A DNA stretch of 18,595 nt from Helicobacteraceae bacterium (GTDB lineage: Bacteria; Campylobacterota; Campylobacteria; Campylobacterales; SZUA-545): positions 1 to 18,595 of the forward strand of contig JAISMA010000073.1 in assembly GCA_031276985.1 (NCBI GenBank), given 5' to 3'. Shown one piece after another: positions 1 to 7,378 of this stretch. A program made the translations under genes and the position numbers. The notes below the pieces were generated by a model. It had not been told where the DNA came from. It searched no databases and was given only the letters and a program-made list of their open reading frames with translations. Each line of letters begins with the position of its first letter. Within the stretch, counting starts at the first letter, position 1.

Positions 1-4
1 CGTT

Positions 5-922
5 TTAGCGCGCGATAAACTCAAAGGCGCGAAGTTTCGCGCTTCGGCTTCTAGGATTTAGGCGCGTTTCGCTTTCGCCTGCCGTTATAGGCTTTTTGGT
101 TAGCGCGCGTCCCAATTGACGATCGCCGCCGCATTCGCAACGAAGCGCGTTTGGCGGACAAACGCAACGCGCCGCCCATTGCCTGAAGCGATCTTTGACT
201 ATGCGATCTTCTAGCGAATGAAAAGAGATAACCGCTACGATCGCGCCGCTTGGTTTGCGCTCTTCAAGGCGATCAAGCAGCTTTTTGAGTTGATCCAGCT
301 CGCCGTTAACCTCGATTCTGATCGCCTGAAAAATCCGCGTGGCGGGGTGAATTTTGCCTCGCGCAAAACGCGCTCCTAGCGCTTCGGCTAACGTTTTGGC
401 GGCGTAAAACGGGCGTTTTTTGACGATAAATCGCGCCATTTGCCTAGCGTACGGCTCTTCGCCGTATTCAAAAAACAGGCGGCTTAACTCCTCTTCGCCG
501 TAGCCGTTCACAACGTCGGCGGCGCAAAAATCCGCGCTTTGATCCATTCGCATATCCAGCGAATTTGAGTTGAAGCCAAAGCCGCGATCGGCGTTATCAA
601 GCTGCAAAGAGCTAACGCCGAGATCGGCTAAAACGCCCGCGATCGGCTCTTTGATTGTTTCGATTGCGCTTGCGAAATCGGCGCAAATCGTTGCGAAGCG
701 ATCGCCAAACTCCGCAAGCCGTTTTGTTGAATACTCAATCGCGGCGCGATCGCGATCTACGCCGATATATTTGATCTTTGGATAGCGCGAAAGCAAGGCG
801 AAAGCGTGTCCGCCGTAACCAAGCGTGCAATCGACCAGAGCGCCTTTTTGCAAATCGCCAAAAAGCCCTAAAACTTCGTTAGTCAAAACGGGAATATGCG
901 GACGCTTTTCGGATTCGCTCAT
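5..922 (-). CDS. rsmH: 16S rRNA (cytosine(1402)-N(4))-methyltransferase RsmH (MraW)
   Basis: This cytoplasmic SAM-dependent enzyme methylates N4 of C1402 in the decoding centre of 16S rRNA. The 305-residue protein is close to the usual family length (E. coli about 313). The SAM-binding motif DCTLGYGGH is at residues 31-39, ADLGVSSLQLD at 99-109, and the conserved SFHSLEDRIVK at 233-243. A cysteine-bearing segment CVCPP...CEC (253-264) and the C-terminal NPRSRSAKLRAFE complete the family signature. The frame stays open upstream, but the family N-terminus (RPHIPVLTNEVL) begins just after the ATG at 922, so that start is chosen. The ATG shares one base with the stop of the upstream protease (TGATG), which suggests translational coupling. 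It is the last gene seen in the folD-lepB-protease-rsmH run. Identification is firm. Confidence 0.96.
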   Translation of the reverse strand: MSESEKRPHIPVLTNEVLGLFGDLQKGALVDCTLGYGGHAFALLSRYPKIKYIGVDRDRAAIEYSTKRLAEFGDRFATICADFASAIETIKEPIAGVLADLGVSSLQLDNADRGFGFNSNSLDMRMDQSADFCAADVVNGYGEEELSRLFFEYGEEPYARQMARFIVKKRPFYAAKTLAEALGARFARGKIHPATRIFQAIRIEVNGELDQLKKLLDRLEERKPSGAIVAVISFHSLEDRIVKDRFRQWAARCVCPPNALRCECGGDRQLGRALTKKPITAGESETRLNPRSRSAKLRAFEFIAR

Positions 923-1581
923 CAAATTCCAATCATCGCTTTTACGATAGCCTGCATCGCGGTAAATATCGGACTGATCGCGCCCGTCGCCATTATGACG
1001 ATCAAAATAATAAAGCCCCACGCGCCGAGACGATCCAGCGCTCTGCCCACGCCGTAAAATCCAAACGCCGCCGCCGAATGCGCGATTGCGTTTGCGCCGT
1101 CTAACGGCGGAATCGGCAGCAGATTGAAAACCGCCAAAACCACGTTCCACCTAATCAGATATATGAGCAACGAAGTTAAAAAATACTGCTCGACGCCAAA
1201 CGCGCTTAACAGATGCAATAAGCCCGCCGCCAAACCCGCCGCCAAAAAGTTATATGCCACGCCCGCCAAAGAAACGACTATCATCGCTTTATGCCCGCCG
1301 CGTCCCAACACTCGATTAACGTTGATCGGCACGGGTTTTGCCCAGCCGAATAAAAATTTCGCGCCGCTTATCGTAAGCAAAAGCGGTAAAACGATCGTGC
1401 CGATCGGATCAATATGTTTGATTGGATTTACGCTGAACCTGCCCATATTTTTCGCCGTCGTATCGCCGTACATATACGCCGCCGCGCCGTGCATAATCTC
1501 GTGTCCGATTACGGCGATCAGTAGCGCGGCAATCGACGCCAAAGCGATGATTGGATCAAAATCGCTAAACATTTTGCTCAT
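922..1581 (-). CDS. M50-family (site-2-type) membrane metalloprotease
   Basis: This is a 219-residue polytopic membrane protein of the zinc metalloprotease family M50, of the compact type lacking PDZ domains. The zinc and catalytic motif HEIMH (HExxH) is at residues 27-31 inside the first hydrophobic segment. The second motif NLLPIPPLDG (NxxPxxxxDG), which supplies the third zinc ligand, is at 153-162. At least four further hydrophobic stretches are visible (about 59-72, 99-124, 135-155, 190-207). Family members cleave substrates within the membrane; the substrate here is unknown. Its ATG overlaps the lepB stop as ATGA, and no good Shine-Dalgarno sequence sits at the right distance, so coupled translation is likely. 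A second in-frame Met at residue 4 is a possible alternative start. From memory, Helicobacter pylori has the same neighbour set (HP0575-HP0577: membrane protein, lepB, folD). Confidence 0.9.
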   Translation of the reverse strand: MSKMFSDFDPIIALASIAALLIAVIGHEIMHGAAAYMYGDTTAKNMGRFSVNPIKHIDPIGTIVLPLLLTISGAKFLFGWAKPVPINVNRVLGRGGHKAMIVVSLAGVAYNFLAAGLAAGLLHLLSAFGVEQYFLTSLLIYLIRWNVVLAVFNLLPIPPLDGANAIAHSAAAFGFYGVGRALDRLGAWGFIILIVIMATGAISPIFTAMQAIVKAMIGI

Positions 1582-2462
1582 AGCAAATCTTCAAGTCCTT
1601 TAAGCGTTTTTCCAATGCGATCCCAGCGCACTTTATAACGCTCTTTGTCCCATTTGCGCCTGCATTCGTCGCTTTTGAATTCCGCATCGCCGCACACGGC
1701 TTTTAACGCTTCAAAATCGTTTTGAAACATGCTTTTTGAGATCATATCGTCGTAGCTTCTAGGCTCCCAGCTAAAATACGAAAACCACGGCGATCCCACG
1801 ATTAGATCGTAAGGCACGCTACCCCAAAAACGGCTGTCGGCGCTATGATCGCGATTATCGCCCATCATAAAATAACGTCCTTTCGGCACGGTGATTGGAC
1901 CGTATGCGTTCATTTCGCTACGAAGCGCTATGCCGCGCTCTCTTAATGCTTGATCGTATTGAACGCCTTTATGCTCTTGCCTATACGGATCTTTCACCCA
2001 CAACTCGTTGCCGAATACCGCGATTTGATCGTCGGCGTAATTGGCGCGAATATACGCATCTCCCTCGCTTGGACGGATATATAGCGCGTCTTTACGTATC
2101 ATAACCATATCGCCGCCTAGCGCCACGCAACGTTTGACGTAGTGTAGTTTCGGATTTTCGGGATAGCGAAAAACCACCACGTCGCCGCGTTTTGGTCCGT
2201 CGCCTTTGATTAGATGTCCGTCGCCGTCGAAATCGGGCAACACGGCGACTTCAAGCCAAGGGATATGCGGAGTCGGAACGCCGTAGATGAACTTTTTTAC
2301 AATCAGATGATCGCCTTCAAGCAGCGTGCTTCTCATAGAGCCGCTTGGAATGGCGAACGCCTGCGCGAAAAAGAAGATCGCAAGCAATACGATCACGATC
2401 GTTCCCGTCCACGAATTACTAAATCGATACAGCTTGATTAACGCGGTTTTTACTTTGCTCAT
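1578..2462 (-). CDS. lepB: Signal peptidase I
   Basis: This membrane-anchored serine/lysine protease removes signal peptides from exported proteins on the periplasmic face. One N-terminal membrane segment (about residues 20-38) leads into box B, IPSGSM, with the nucleophile at Ser42. Box D, HYVKRCVALGGD, carries the general base at Lys110. Box E, GDNRDHSADSRFWG, spans 201-214. At 294 residues it is complete. The C-terminal 55 or so residues are charged and rich in Lys, Arg and Asp and hold two cysteines (about 257 and 267); I do not recognise this tail as a standard part of the catalytic core. The ATG at 2462 is preceded by a purine-rich AAGAAAGAG that can serve as ribosome binding site. It lies 22 bases after folD and overlaps the M50 protease by ATGA. 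Confidence 0.95.
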   Translation of the reverse strand: MSKVKTALIKLYRFSNSWTGTIVIVLLAIFFFAQAFAIPSGSMRSTLLEGDHLIVKKFIYGVPTPHIPWLEVAVLPDFDGDGHLIKGDGPKRGDVVVFRYPENPKLHYVKRCVALGGDMVMIRKDALYIRPSEGDAYIRANYADDQIAVFGNELWVKDPYRQEHKGVQYDQALRERGIALRSEMNAYGPITVPKGRYFMMGDNRDHSADSRFWGSVPYDLIVGSPWFSYFSWEPRSYDDMISKSMFQNDFEALKAVCGDAEFKSDECRRKWDKERYKVRWDRIGKTLKGLEDLL

Positions 2463-2484
2463 CGCTCTTTCTTGAATGGAATTG

Positions 2485-3330
2485 TTAAATTTTGCGCTTT
2501 TTGGCGGCTTTGATCGTATTTGCCAGCAACATAGCGATTGTCATCGGTCCCACGCCGCCCGGCACGGGAGTAATCCACGAGGTTTTCGGCGCGACTTTGT
2601 CAAAAGCGACGTCGCCGCGCGTTTTACCGTCGATTCTGCTAATGCCTATATCCACCACAATCGCGCCCTCTTTGACCATATCTTCGGAGATCAGATCCGC
2701 CTTGCCAACGCCGACAACAAGCAGATCGGCTCTTTTTGTGTGTTCGGCTAGATCGCGGGTGAAAATATGACAAATGTCCACCGTCGCGCCCGCGTTTAGC
2801 AGTAGCGCCGCCATAGGTCTGCCGACGATGTTGCTCGCGCCCACCACGCACGCGTTCAGCCCTTTGATCTCCACGCCGTTTGATTCCAGCAACCTCATAA
2901 CGCCAAGCGGCGTACATGGCGCGAAGGTATCCAGTCCCGTAAAAAGCCTGCCGAAATTGTGCGGGTGAAAGCCGTCCACGTCTTTTTCGATCGCGATCTG
3001 TTCTAGCAACTCGCTCGCGTAGATATGCTTTGGCAGCGGAAGCTGTATGAGAATGCCGTCCAAAAAAGGATTGCCATTCATCATTTTGATCGTGTCGATA
3101 ATGTCTTGGAGTTTGAGGTTTTCAGGCATTTTATGCACGACCGAATACACTCCAACCTCGTCGCACGCTTTTGCTTTCATCTGTACGTACAGCTCGCTTG
3201 CCGCGTCGCTACCCACCAAAATAACCGCCAAACCGGGTATGATTCCGCGCGTTTCTTTGAGGTTTTGGGTCTCTTTTCTTAAATCTTCTTTGATTTGCGC
3301 CGATAATTTCTTGCCGTCGAGTAATCGCAT
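2485..3330 (-). CDS. folD: Bifunctional methylenetetrahydrofolate dehydrogenase / methenyltetrahydrofolate cyclohydrolase
   Basis: FolD interconverts 5,10-methylene-THF, 5,10-methenyl-THF and 10-formyl-THF in the cytoplasm, using NADP. All hallmark residues are present: Tyr48 and the catalytic Lys52 in ELYVQMKAKA, DGILIQLPLP at 91-100, DVDGFHPHNFGRL around 117-129, PCTPLGVM at 138-145, the Rossmann motif VVGASNIVGRPMA at 162-174, and PVPGGVGPMT at 255-264. At 281 residues it matches the family length. It is the first gene of the minus-strand operon and is divergent from the cytochrome gene. There is no Shine-Dalgarno sequence before the ATG. A perfect TATAAT lies only six bases upstream of it, so the message may start at or next to the start codon. 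Confidence 0.96.
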   Translation of the reverse strand: MRLLDGKKLSAQIKEDLRKETQNLKETRGIIPGLAVILVGSDAASELYVQMKAKACDEVGVYSVVHKMPENLKLQDIIDTIKMMNGNPFLDGILIQLPLPKHIYASELLEQIAIEKDVDGFHPHNFGRLFTGLDTFAPCTPLGVMRLLESNGVEIKGLNACVVGASNIVGRPMAALLLNAGATVDICHIFTRDLAEHTKRADLLVVGVGKADLISEDMVKEGAIVVDIGISRIDGKTRGDVAFDKVAPKTSWITPVPGGVGPMTIAMLLANTIKAAKKRKI

Positions 3331-3336
3331 TGGTTA

Positions 3337-3342
3337 ATTATA
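3337..3342 (-). promoter_or_regulatory. Candidate -10 box (TATAAT) of the folD operon
   Basis: Read on the minus strand, the bases are TATAAT, a perfect sigma-70 -10 hexamer. Six bases (TAACCA) separate it from the folD ATG at 3330, so a normal start point would fall at or within a base or two of that ATG. Campylobacterota vegetative promoters are known to depend mostly on the -10 element, so the lack of a clear -35 box is not a strong objection. Confidence 0.55.
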
Positions 3343-3349
3343 GCGCTCT

Positions 3350-3355
3350 TACAAT
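3350..3355 (+). promoter_or_regulatory. Candidate -10 box (TACAAT) of the cytochrome gene
   Basis: TACAAT lies 25 bases before the cytochrome ATG and would place the transcript start near 3362, upstream of the GGAG ribosome site at 3372-3375. It sits only seven bases from the oppositely oriented folD -10 box. Polymerase could therefore hardly occupy both at once. A direct repeat TAGCGC (3341-3346 and 3355-3360) brackets the space between the two boxes. Confidence 0.35.
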
Positions 3356-3380
3356 AGCGCGGAAAATTTGCGGAGTTTAT

Positions 3381-3698
3381 ATGCGTTTTTTTGTTTTTTT
3401 GTTTGCCGTAGTCGTATTTGGCGACGAGTCGTTCATCACGATCAAAGAGTATGGCGAGGCGATCTATAAACGATACGAAAAGCTCTCCTGCGTCGATTGC
3501 CACGGGCAAAACGCGGAGGGCAAAACGTTGGCTTATTACGAAAGAAAGCGCAAATTGGAGGCGATCGTCGCGCCGAAAATCCGCAATCTAACCAGCGAGG
3601 AGCTAAAAAACGGGTTGCGTAAACACAGCTTTGGACCCTCGTATTATCTAAGCGACGCGGAAATCGAGGCTTTGGCGGCGTATCTTGCCAATCCGTAA
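3381..3698 (+). CDS. Small exported c-type cytochrome (class I-like) lacking a methionine ligand
   Basis: This 105-residue protein has a hydrophobic N-terminal signal segment (residues 1-14, MRFFVFLFAV...) and one haem c attachment motif, CVDCH, at 37-41. The C-terminal helix LSDAEIEALAAYL (90-102) is typical of class I monohaem cytochromes. It should therefore be a periplasmic electron carrier or a small membrane-tethered one. The ATG at 3381 is chosen because GGAG lies five bases upstream and it gives a clean signal peptide; the frame is open back to 3330. After the first residue there is no methionine, so the usual distal Met is missing. His82, in the loop where Met is expected (RKHSFGPSYY), is the only histidine besides that of CxxCH. 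The partner enzyme is unknown; it is divergent from folD and precedes the DUF4405-pump operon. Confidence 0.85.
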   Translation: MRFFVFLFAVVVFGDESFITIKEYGEAIYKRYEKLSCVDCHGQNAEGKTLAYYERKRKLEAIVAPKIRNLTSEELKNGLRKHSFGPSYYLSDAEIEALAAYLANP

Positions 3699-3739
3699 TT
3701 TGCGCTCTCGCAAAACAAAAGCGCGCGCTTGGCGATAAA

Positions 3740-3745
3740 TATAAA
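3740..3745 (+). promoter_or_regulatory. Candidate -10 box (TATAAA) upstream of the DUF4405-efflux operon
   Basis: TATAAA stands in an AT-rich pocket (GATAAATATAAAAC) within the 125-base gap between the cytochrome and the next gene. It would start a transcript near 3752, leaving a leader of about 70 bases that contains the hairpin at 3774-3791. This is a weak call, made on the hexamer and position only. Confidence 0.3.
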
Positions 3746-3773
3746 ACTCGTTTTCACGCAAACTTCACCGCGC

Positions 3774-3797
3774 GCGGCGAAAATGCGCCGCTTTGTT
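3774..3797 (+). terminator. GC hairpin with short T-rich tail: possible terminator or leader hairpin
   Basis: GCGGCG (3774-3779) pairs perfectly with CGCCGC (3786-3791) around a six-base AAAATG loop and is followed by TTTGTT. It could be a weak intrinsic terminator for the cytochrome gene. If the TATAAA at 3740 is active, it would instead be a hairpin in the leader of the downstream operon. The tail is short and interrupted, so confidence is low. Confidence 0.35.
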
Positions 3798-3823
3798 ACA
3801 AAAATTTGCGCGAAGGAGTTTGC

Positions 3824-4306
3824 ATGCGCTTAAAGAAATTTGCTACGCAGCTTACGATCGGCTTTGGTTTCGTCGTGTTTGTCAGCGGGCTTTTGATGTT
3901 TTTTGGCGTTAAAACCCGTCCGATACACGGCGTTCACGAATATATAGGGTTGTTGTTTACCGCGATTATCGCCCTGCATTTAATCGATCACAAGCGCGCC
4001 GCAATCGGCTACTTTAAGAAATGGCGGGATCTCGCGCTAATAGCCGCGTCGATCGCGCTCAGCGCGGCGTTTTTTGCCGTCGCTTCCGAAAAAGGCGGCG
4101 AAAACGCGATGAAAACAATCGCGGAAAAAACGCTCGACGCGCCGCTTGCCGTCTCTGCGCGGCTGTTTGATCTGTCCGCCGAAAGCGCGGTACAGAGGCT
4201 ATCAAACGGCGGAATATCGGTTTTGAACGCGCAGGAATCCTTGCGATCGATCGCCGAGAAAAACAATCTGCGTCCCGATCTGATAATTGAAAAGTTGTCG
4301 CTATGA
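3824..4306 (+). CDS. DUF4405-like three-helix membrane protein with four histidines
   Basis: This 160-residue protein has three predicted membrane helices (about 10-29, 38-55, 70-88). Histidines at 35 and 38 (RPIHGVHEY) and 52 and 56 (LHLIDH) flank the second helix, which fits my recollection of the DUF4405 family, a cytochrome-b-like membrane domain of unknown function. The segment 106-160 is soluble and has the pattern LFDLSAESAVQRL, then SLRSIAEKN, then a closing helix, a small helical domain I recall seeing behind DUF4405. The ATG at 3824 follows an excellent AAGGAG five bases upstream; an in-frame TTG at 3806 is less likely. Its stop overlaps the tolC-like ATG as ATGA, so it is the first gene of the pump operon. 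Haem or metal binding by the histidines is inference only. Confidence 0.7.
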   Translation: MRLKKFATQLTIGFGFVVFVSGLLMFFGVKTRPIHGVHEYIGLLFTAIIALHLIDHKRAAIGYFKKWRDLALIAASIALSAAFFAVASEKGGENAMKTIAEKTLDAPLAVSARLFDLSAESAVQRLSNGGISVLNAQESLRSIAEKNNLRPDLIIEKLSL

Positions 4307-5487
4307 CGCGCTTAAACGCGGTCGCTTTCGTTTTGCTTTTCGCCGCGAACGCTTTCGCGCTGGATCGCTCGCATTTAAGCGACGATATTCAAAGCGCGAT
4401 CGCGCACAAAGAAGCGGCGATCGAGGCGGGACGCAAACGGCAGAAATACGACTTTATCGGCGAGATTCGCTTAAGCGGATCGATGACTGAAAGCAAAAAC
4501 TCGGATACGGACGAATGGAGCAGAAGCGAACAAGCCGCCGCCAATTTTAGTCAGGACATTTTTCGATCGGGCGGCATTATAGCGTCAATCGACAGCGCGG
4601 AGCTTTGGGCGCAAACGGCGCGGCTTCAGTTGATTCAGGAGATTAACGGCTATCTGCAAAATCTTGCCGCGCTAATTTTGCAATCAAAGCAGGATCGCAT
4701 TCGCCTTAGGCAAAACGAGCTTAATATCAAAAACGCCGAGATTGCGCTGCTTATCAAACAACGGCAGTACGAGGCGGGCGAAGCCGATATTACGCAGCTT
4801 AACGACGCGCTCCAAACCAAAAACAATCTGCAAAAAACGCGGCTTGAGTTGCAAAACCAGAGCCTTTCGCGCCTTGAAGATATCGCCAAACTAACGGCGC
4901 TAAATCCCGACGCGATCCCGCTTGCGCCGTTTGAGCAAATCGAGGCTCAAACGTATATCGATAACTCAATTTTGATCAAACTCGCCAAAATCCAGAGCCA
5001 AACGGCTAGGGTTCAACAGACAATCACGACGAGTTCCTATCTGCCAAGCGTAAGCGCGAGCGCGGGCGTAAGCCGATCGTATAGCGATAGCGGCGATCGC
5101 GATTCGTACAACTACGGGCTTTCGCTTTCAATGCCTTTAAGCGTTACCGAAGGTTGGGCGATCGAGGAGAAAAAACTTGAAACGCTCAGGGCGCAATCGC
5201 AGGAGCGAACGACAATCGAAGAGGTTAAACGCGCATACGCCCAAAGCAAAAGCGCGATTGAAGCCACGCGAAAAAGCATAGAGGTGTCAAAAGAGAACAT
5301 CGCGCTGTACGATTCGCTCATCAACGTAACGCGCGCGCAGGCGCAAAGCGGCTCCGTTAGCAAATTTGATCTACAGACGCTTGAGAATTCGCGCGAAAGC
5401 GATCGGCTTGAAATCGAATCGAACCAAATATCGATTCAAATCGAGTTGGCAAAACTACACTACGCAATCGACAAGGAGACAAAATGA
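4303..5487 (+). CDS. TolC-family outer-membrane efflux channel protein
   Basis: This is the predicted outer-membrane and periplasmic tunnel of a tripartite pump. The 394-residue protein starts with a signal peptide ending near residue 19 (AANAFA, then LD). The rest is long amphipathic helix rich in Gln, Glu, Ala and Leu, interrupted by strand-like segments (IGEIRLSGSM near 52-61; SASAGVSRSY and YGLSLSMPLS near 250-282). The internal duplication typical of TolC is visible as two related loops, YEAGEADITQL (about 155-165) and AQSGSVSKFDLQTL (about 346-359). It is shorter than E. coli TolC but comparable to many TolC-like proteins in MacAB-type operons. ATGA overlaps join it to genes on both sides. 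The family is clear; the transported substrate is not. Confidence 0.88.
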   Translation: MTRLNAVAFVLLFAANAFALDRSHLSDDIQSAIAHKEAAIEAGRKRQKYDFIGEIRLSGSMTESKNSDTDEWSRSEQAAANFSQDIFRSGGIIASIDSAELWAQTARLQLIQEINGYLQNLAALILQSKQDRIRLRQNELNIKNAEIALLIKQRQYEAGEADITQLNDALQTKNNLQKTRLELQNQSLSRLEDIAKLTALNPDAIPLAPFEQIEAQTYIDNSILIKLAKIQSQTARVQQTITTSSYLPSVSASAGVSRSYSDSGDRDSYNYGLSLSMPLSVTEGWAIEEKKLETLRAQSQERTTIEEVKRAYAQSKSAIEATRKSIEVSKENIALYDSLINVTRAQAQSGSVSKFDLQTLENSRESDRLEIESNQISIQIELAKLHYAIDKETK

Positions 5488-6710
5488 GTCGAACGATACA
5501 ACTCGATTCCATTCGCGCCCAAAAAGGCGGAAAACGATTTGTCGTTCTCGCGCTTTTGGCGTTGATCGCGATCGCGGCGGTCGCCGTCTGGTTTGCTTTT
5601 TTTAAAAGCGCGGACGCGCAGCCGCAATACGTTACCGCGCCGATTGAAAGGCGGGATTTAAGAGTAACCGTTCAGGCTACGGGCAATCTGGAGCCGCTTC
5701 GCACCGTAACGGTGGGCATAGAAGTTTCGGGGACGCTTAGAGAGGTGCTAGTCGACTTCAACGATCCCGTCAAAGCGGGACAGGCGCTGGCGCGGCTGGA
5801 TACGACCAAGCTGGAAAGCTCGTTAAACAGCTCGCGCGCGCAACTTAAAGTGGCGCGGGCGAATCTGCTATCCAACGAGGCGGCGGCAAACGAGGCGAAA
5901 CTGCAACTAAACAGATTGCGACAGGTGTTTGCAAGCACGGACGGCGCGTATCCCTCGCAAAAGGAAATGGACGCGGCTAAAGCCGCTTTCGATCGCGCCA
6001 ACGCCTCGTTAAGCGCGTCCAAAGCGCAACTGGAACAAGCCGAAGCGGAGGTTTTGACGGGCGAGGAAAATTTGAGAAAAGCGGTCGCCGTTTCGCCGAT
6101 CGACGGCATAGTGCTAACCCGCAACGTCGACGTCGGTCAAACCGTCGCCGCCTCTATGCAAACGCCGACGCTCTTTACGATCGCCGAAGATCTGAAAAAA
6201 ATGCAGGTGATCGTGGCGGTAGACGAAGCCGACGTGGGCGAAGTCAAAGACGGGCAGAACGTAACTTTCAGAGTGAACGCCTATCCCGATCGCGAGTTTA
6301 ACGGCAAGGTTTCGCAGGTTAGGCTTGGCAGTCAGATCACAAGCGGCGTGGTTACTTATAACGCCGTCGTTTTGGTCGATAACCCCGAAGGGCTGTTGCG
6401 CCCCGGTATGACCGCGCAAGCGTCGATCGTAACCAAGCAGGCGACAAACGCGCTGGTAGTTCCAAACGCCGCCTTTCGCTTTACGCCGCCCGTAACGAGA
6501 AACGCCAATATGTTCAGCGCCCGTCCGCCAACCGCGAGACCGCCCGGCGAGCGATTTCAAGGCGACAGGATATTTTTGCTTGAAAACGACGCTCCTAAAA
6601 TGGCGCGGGTAAAACGCGGCGACACGGACGGCGCGTTCACCGTCGTCGAGGGCGAAGGCGTTAGCGAAAACTCGCGCGTTATAACCTCCGTTCGGCAAGC
6701 GGCGCAATGA
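5484..6710 (+). CDS. MacA-like periplasmic adaptor (membrane fusion protein)
   Basis: This 408-residue adaptor would connect the inner-membrane ABC permease to the outer-membrane channel. An inner-membrane anchor lies at about 22-40, after a short positively charged N-terminus. The lipoyl/barrel-sandwich domain follows: TGNLEPLRTVTVGIEVSGTL in the first half, and the closing half SPIDGIVLTRNVDVGQTV after the hairpin. The two halves flank an alpha-hairpin rich in Ala, Lys and Glu (about 100-195). The beta-barrel (VIVAVDEADVGEVKDGQNV) and the membrane-proximal domain (LRPGMTAQASI... LVVPNAAF) complete the MacA/HlyD order. A Pro/Arg-rich insert (about 340-355) lies in the membrane-proximal part. 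It overlaps both neighbours by ATGA. The specific name macA is avoided because the substrate is unknown. Confidence 0.9.
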   Translation: MSRTIQLDSIRAQKGGKRFVVLALLALIAIAAVAVWFAFFKSADAQPQYVTAPIERRDLRVTVQATGNLEPLRTVTVGIEVSGTLREVLVDFNDPVKAGQALARLDTTKLESSLNSSRAQLKVARANLLSNEAAANEAKLQLNRLRQVFASTDGAYPSQKEMDAAKAAFDRANASLSASKAQLEQAEAEVLTGEENLRKAVAVSPIDGIVLTRNVDVGQTVAASMQTPTLFTIAEDLKKMQVIVAVDEADVGEVKDGQNVTFRVNAYPDREFNGKVSQVRLGSQITSGVVTYNAVVLVDNPEGLLRPGMTAQASIVTKQATNALVVPNAAFRFTPPVTRNANMFSARPPTARPPGERFQGDRIFLLENDAPKMARVKRGDTDGAFTVVEGEGVSENSRVITSVRQAAQ

Positions 6711-7378
6711 TTGAATTCAAAAAAGTTAGGCGCGTCTATGGCAGAGGCGAAGGCGAAGCGATCGCGCTAAAAGGCGTGGATATGAAGATTGAAGAGGGCG
6801 AATTCGCGGCGATTATGGGACCATCGGGCAGCGGCAAAAGCACCTCGATGAACATTATCGGCTGCCTTGATTCGCCTTCAAGCGGCGAATACATATTCGG
6901 CGGCGTAAGCGTGGGCGGATTAAGCCGCGACAAAAAAGCGCTGCTTAGACGCGAATATATCGGCTTCATATTTCAGGGCTTCAATCTGCTTGGGCGCACT
7001 ACGGCGCGGGAAAACGTGGAGTTGCCGCTAGTCTATCGCGGCGTGAAAGCCGCCGAGCGCCGAAAGATCGCGCTGGAGGCGTTGGAGCAGGTTGGATTGG
7101 AACGCTTTGAAAGCCATACGCCCGCCGAACTTAGCGGCGGACAGCAACAGCGCGTGGCGATTGCCCGCGCAATCGTAACCAAACCGCTGGCTTTGCTTGC
7201 CGACGAGCCTACGGGCAATCTCGATAGCGCGCGAAGCGTAGAGGTAATGGAGTTGCTGCAAAGTTTTAACCGCGATCGCGGCGTTACGATCGTAATGGTT
7301 ACGCACGAAGAGGATATGGCTAAATACGCTAGGCGGATTATTCGCTTTCGAGACGGCGAAATCGAGGAGCGCAAATGA
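6707..7378 (+). CDS. MacB/LolD-type ABC transporter ATP-binding protein
   Basis: This 223-residue ABC ATPase would power the pump from the cytoplasmic side. Walker A GPSGSGKST is at 38-46, the Q-loop FQGFNLL at 89-95, the signature LSGGQQQRVAIARA at 142-155, Walker B LALLADEP at 161-168 with catalytic Glu167, the D-loop GNLD at 170-173 and the switch His200 in VTHE. All catalytic residues are intact. The sequence fits the MacB/LolD (type VII) subfamily, including the LDSPSSGEY segment after Walker A. In E. coli, MacB is one fused chain; here the ATPase is separate from the permease, an arrangement also common in other bacteria. ATGA overlaps link it to the adaptor before it and the permease after it. 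Confidence 0.95.
   Translation: MIEFKKVRRVYGRGEGEAIALKGVDMKIEEGEFAAIMGPSGSGKSTSMNIIGCLDSPSSGEYIFGGVSVGGLSRDKKALLRREYIGFIFQGFNLLGRTTARENVELPLVYRGVKAAERRKIALEALEQVGLERFESHTPAELSGGQQQRVAIARAIVTKPLALLADEPTGNLDSARSVEVMELLQSFNRDRGVTIVMVTHEEDMAKYARRIIRFRDGEIEERK

Noticed and set aside
5..1150. Longer rsmH reading frame starting at 1150
   Set aside because: The extra N-terminal residues are low-complexity Arg/Gly/Ser translation of the protease gene in another frame. The conserved RsmH N-terminus begins just after the ATG at 922.
3341..3360. TAGCGC direct repeat as a defined operator
   Set aside because: Two 6-base copies in sequence already rich in GCGC are weak evidence. Mentioned only as context for the divergent promoters.
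6114..6707. Long open frames antisense to macA, the permease (8101-8577) and other genes
   Set aside because: GC-rich codons with few TA-containing words leave antisense frames open. Their products lack domains and have skewed composition, and the sense genes are clear families.
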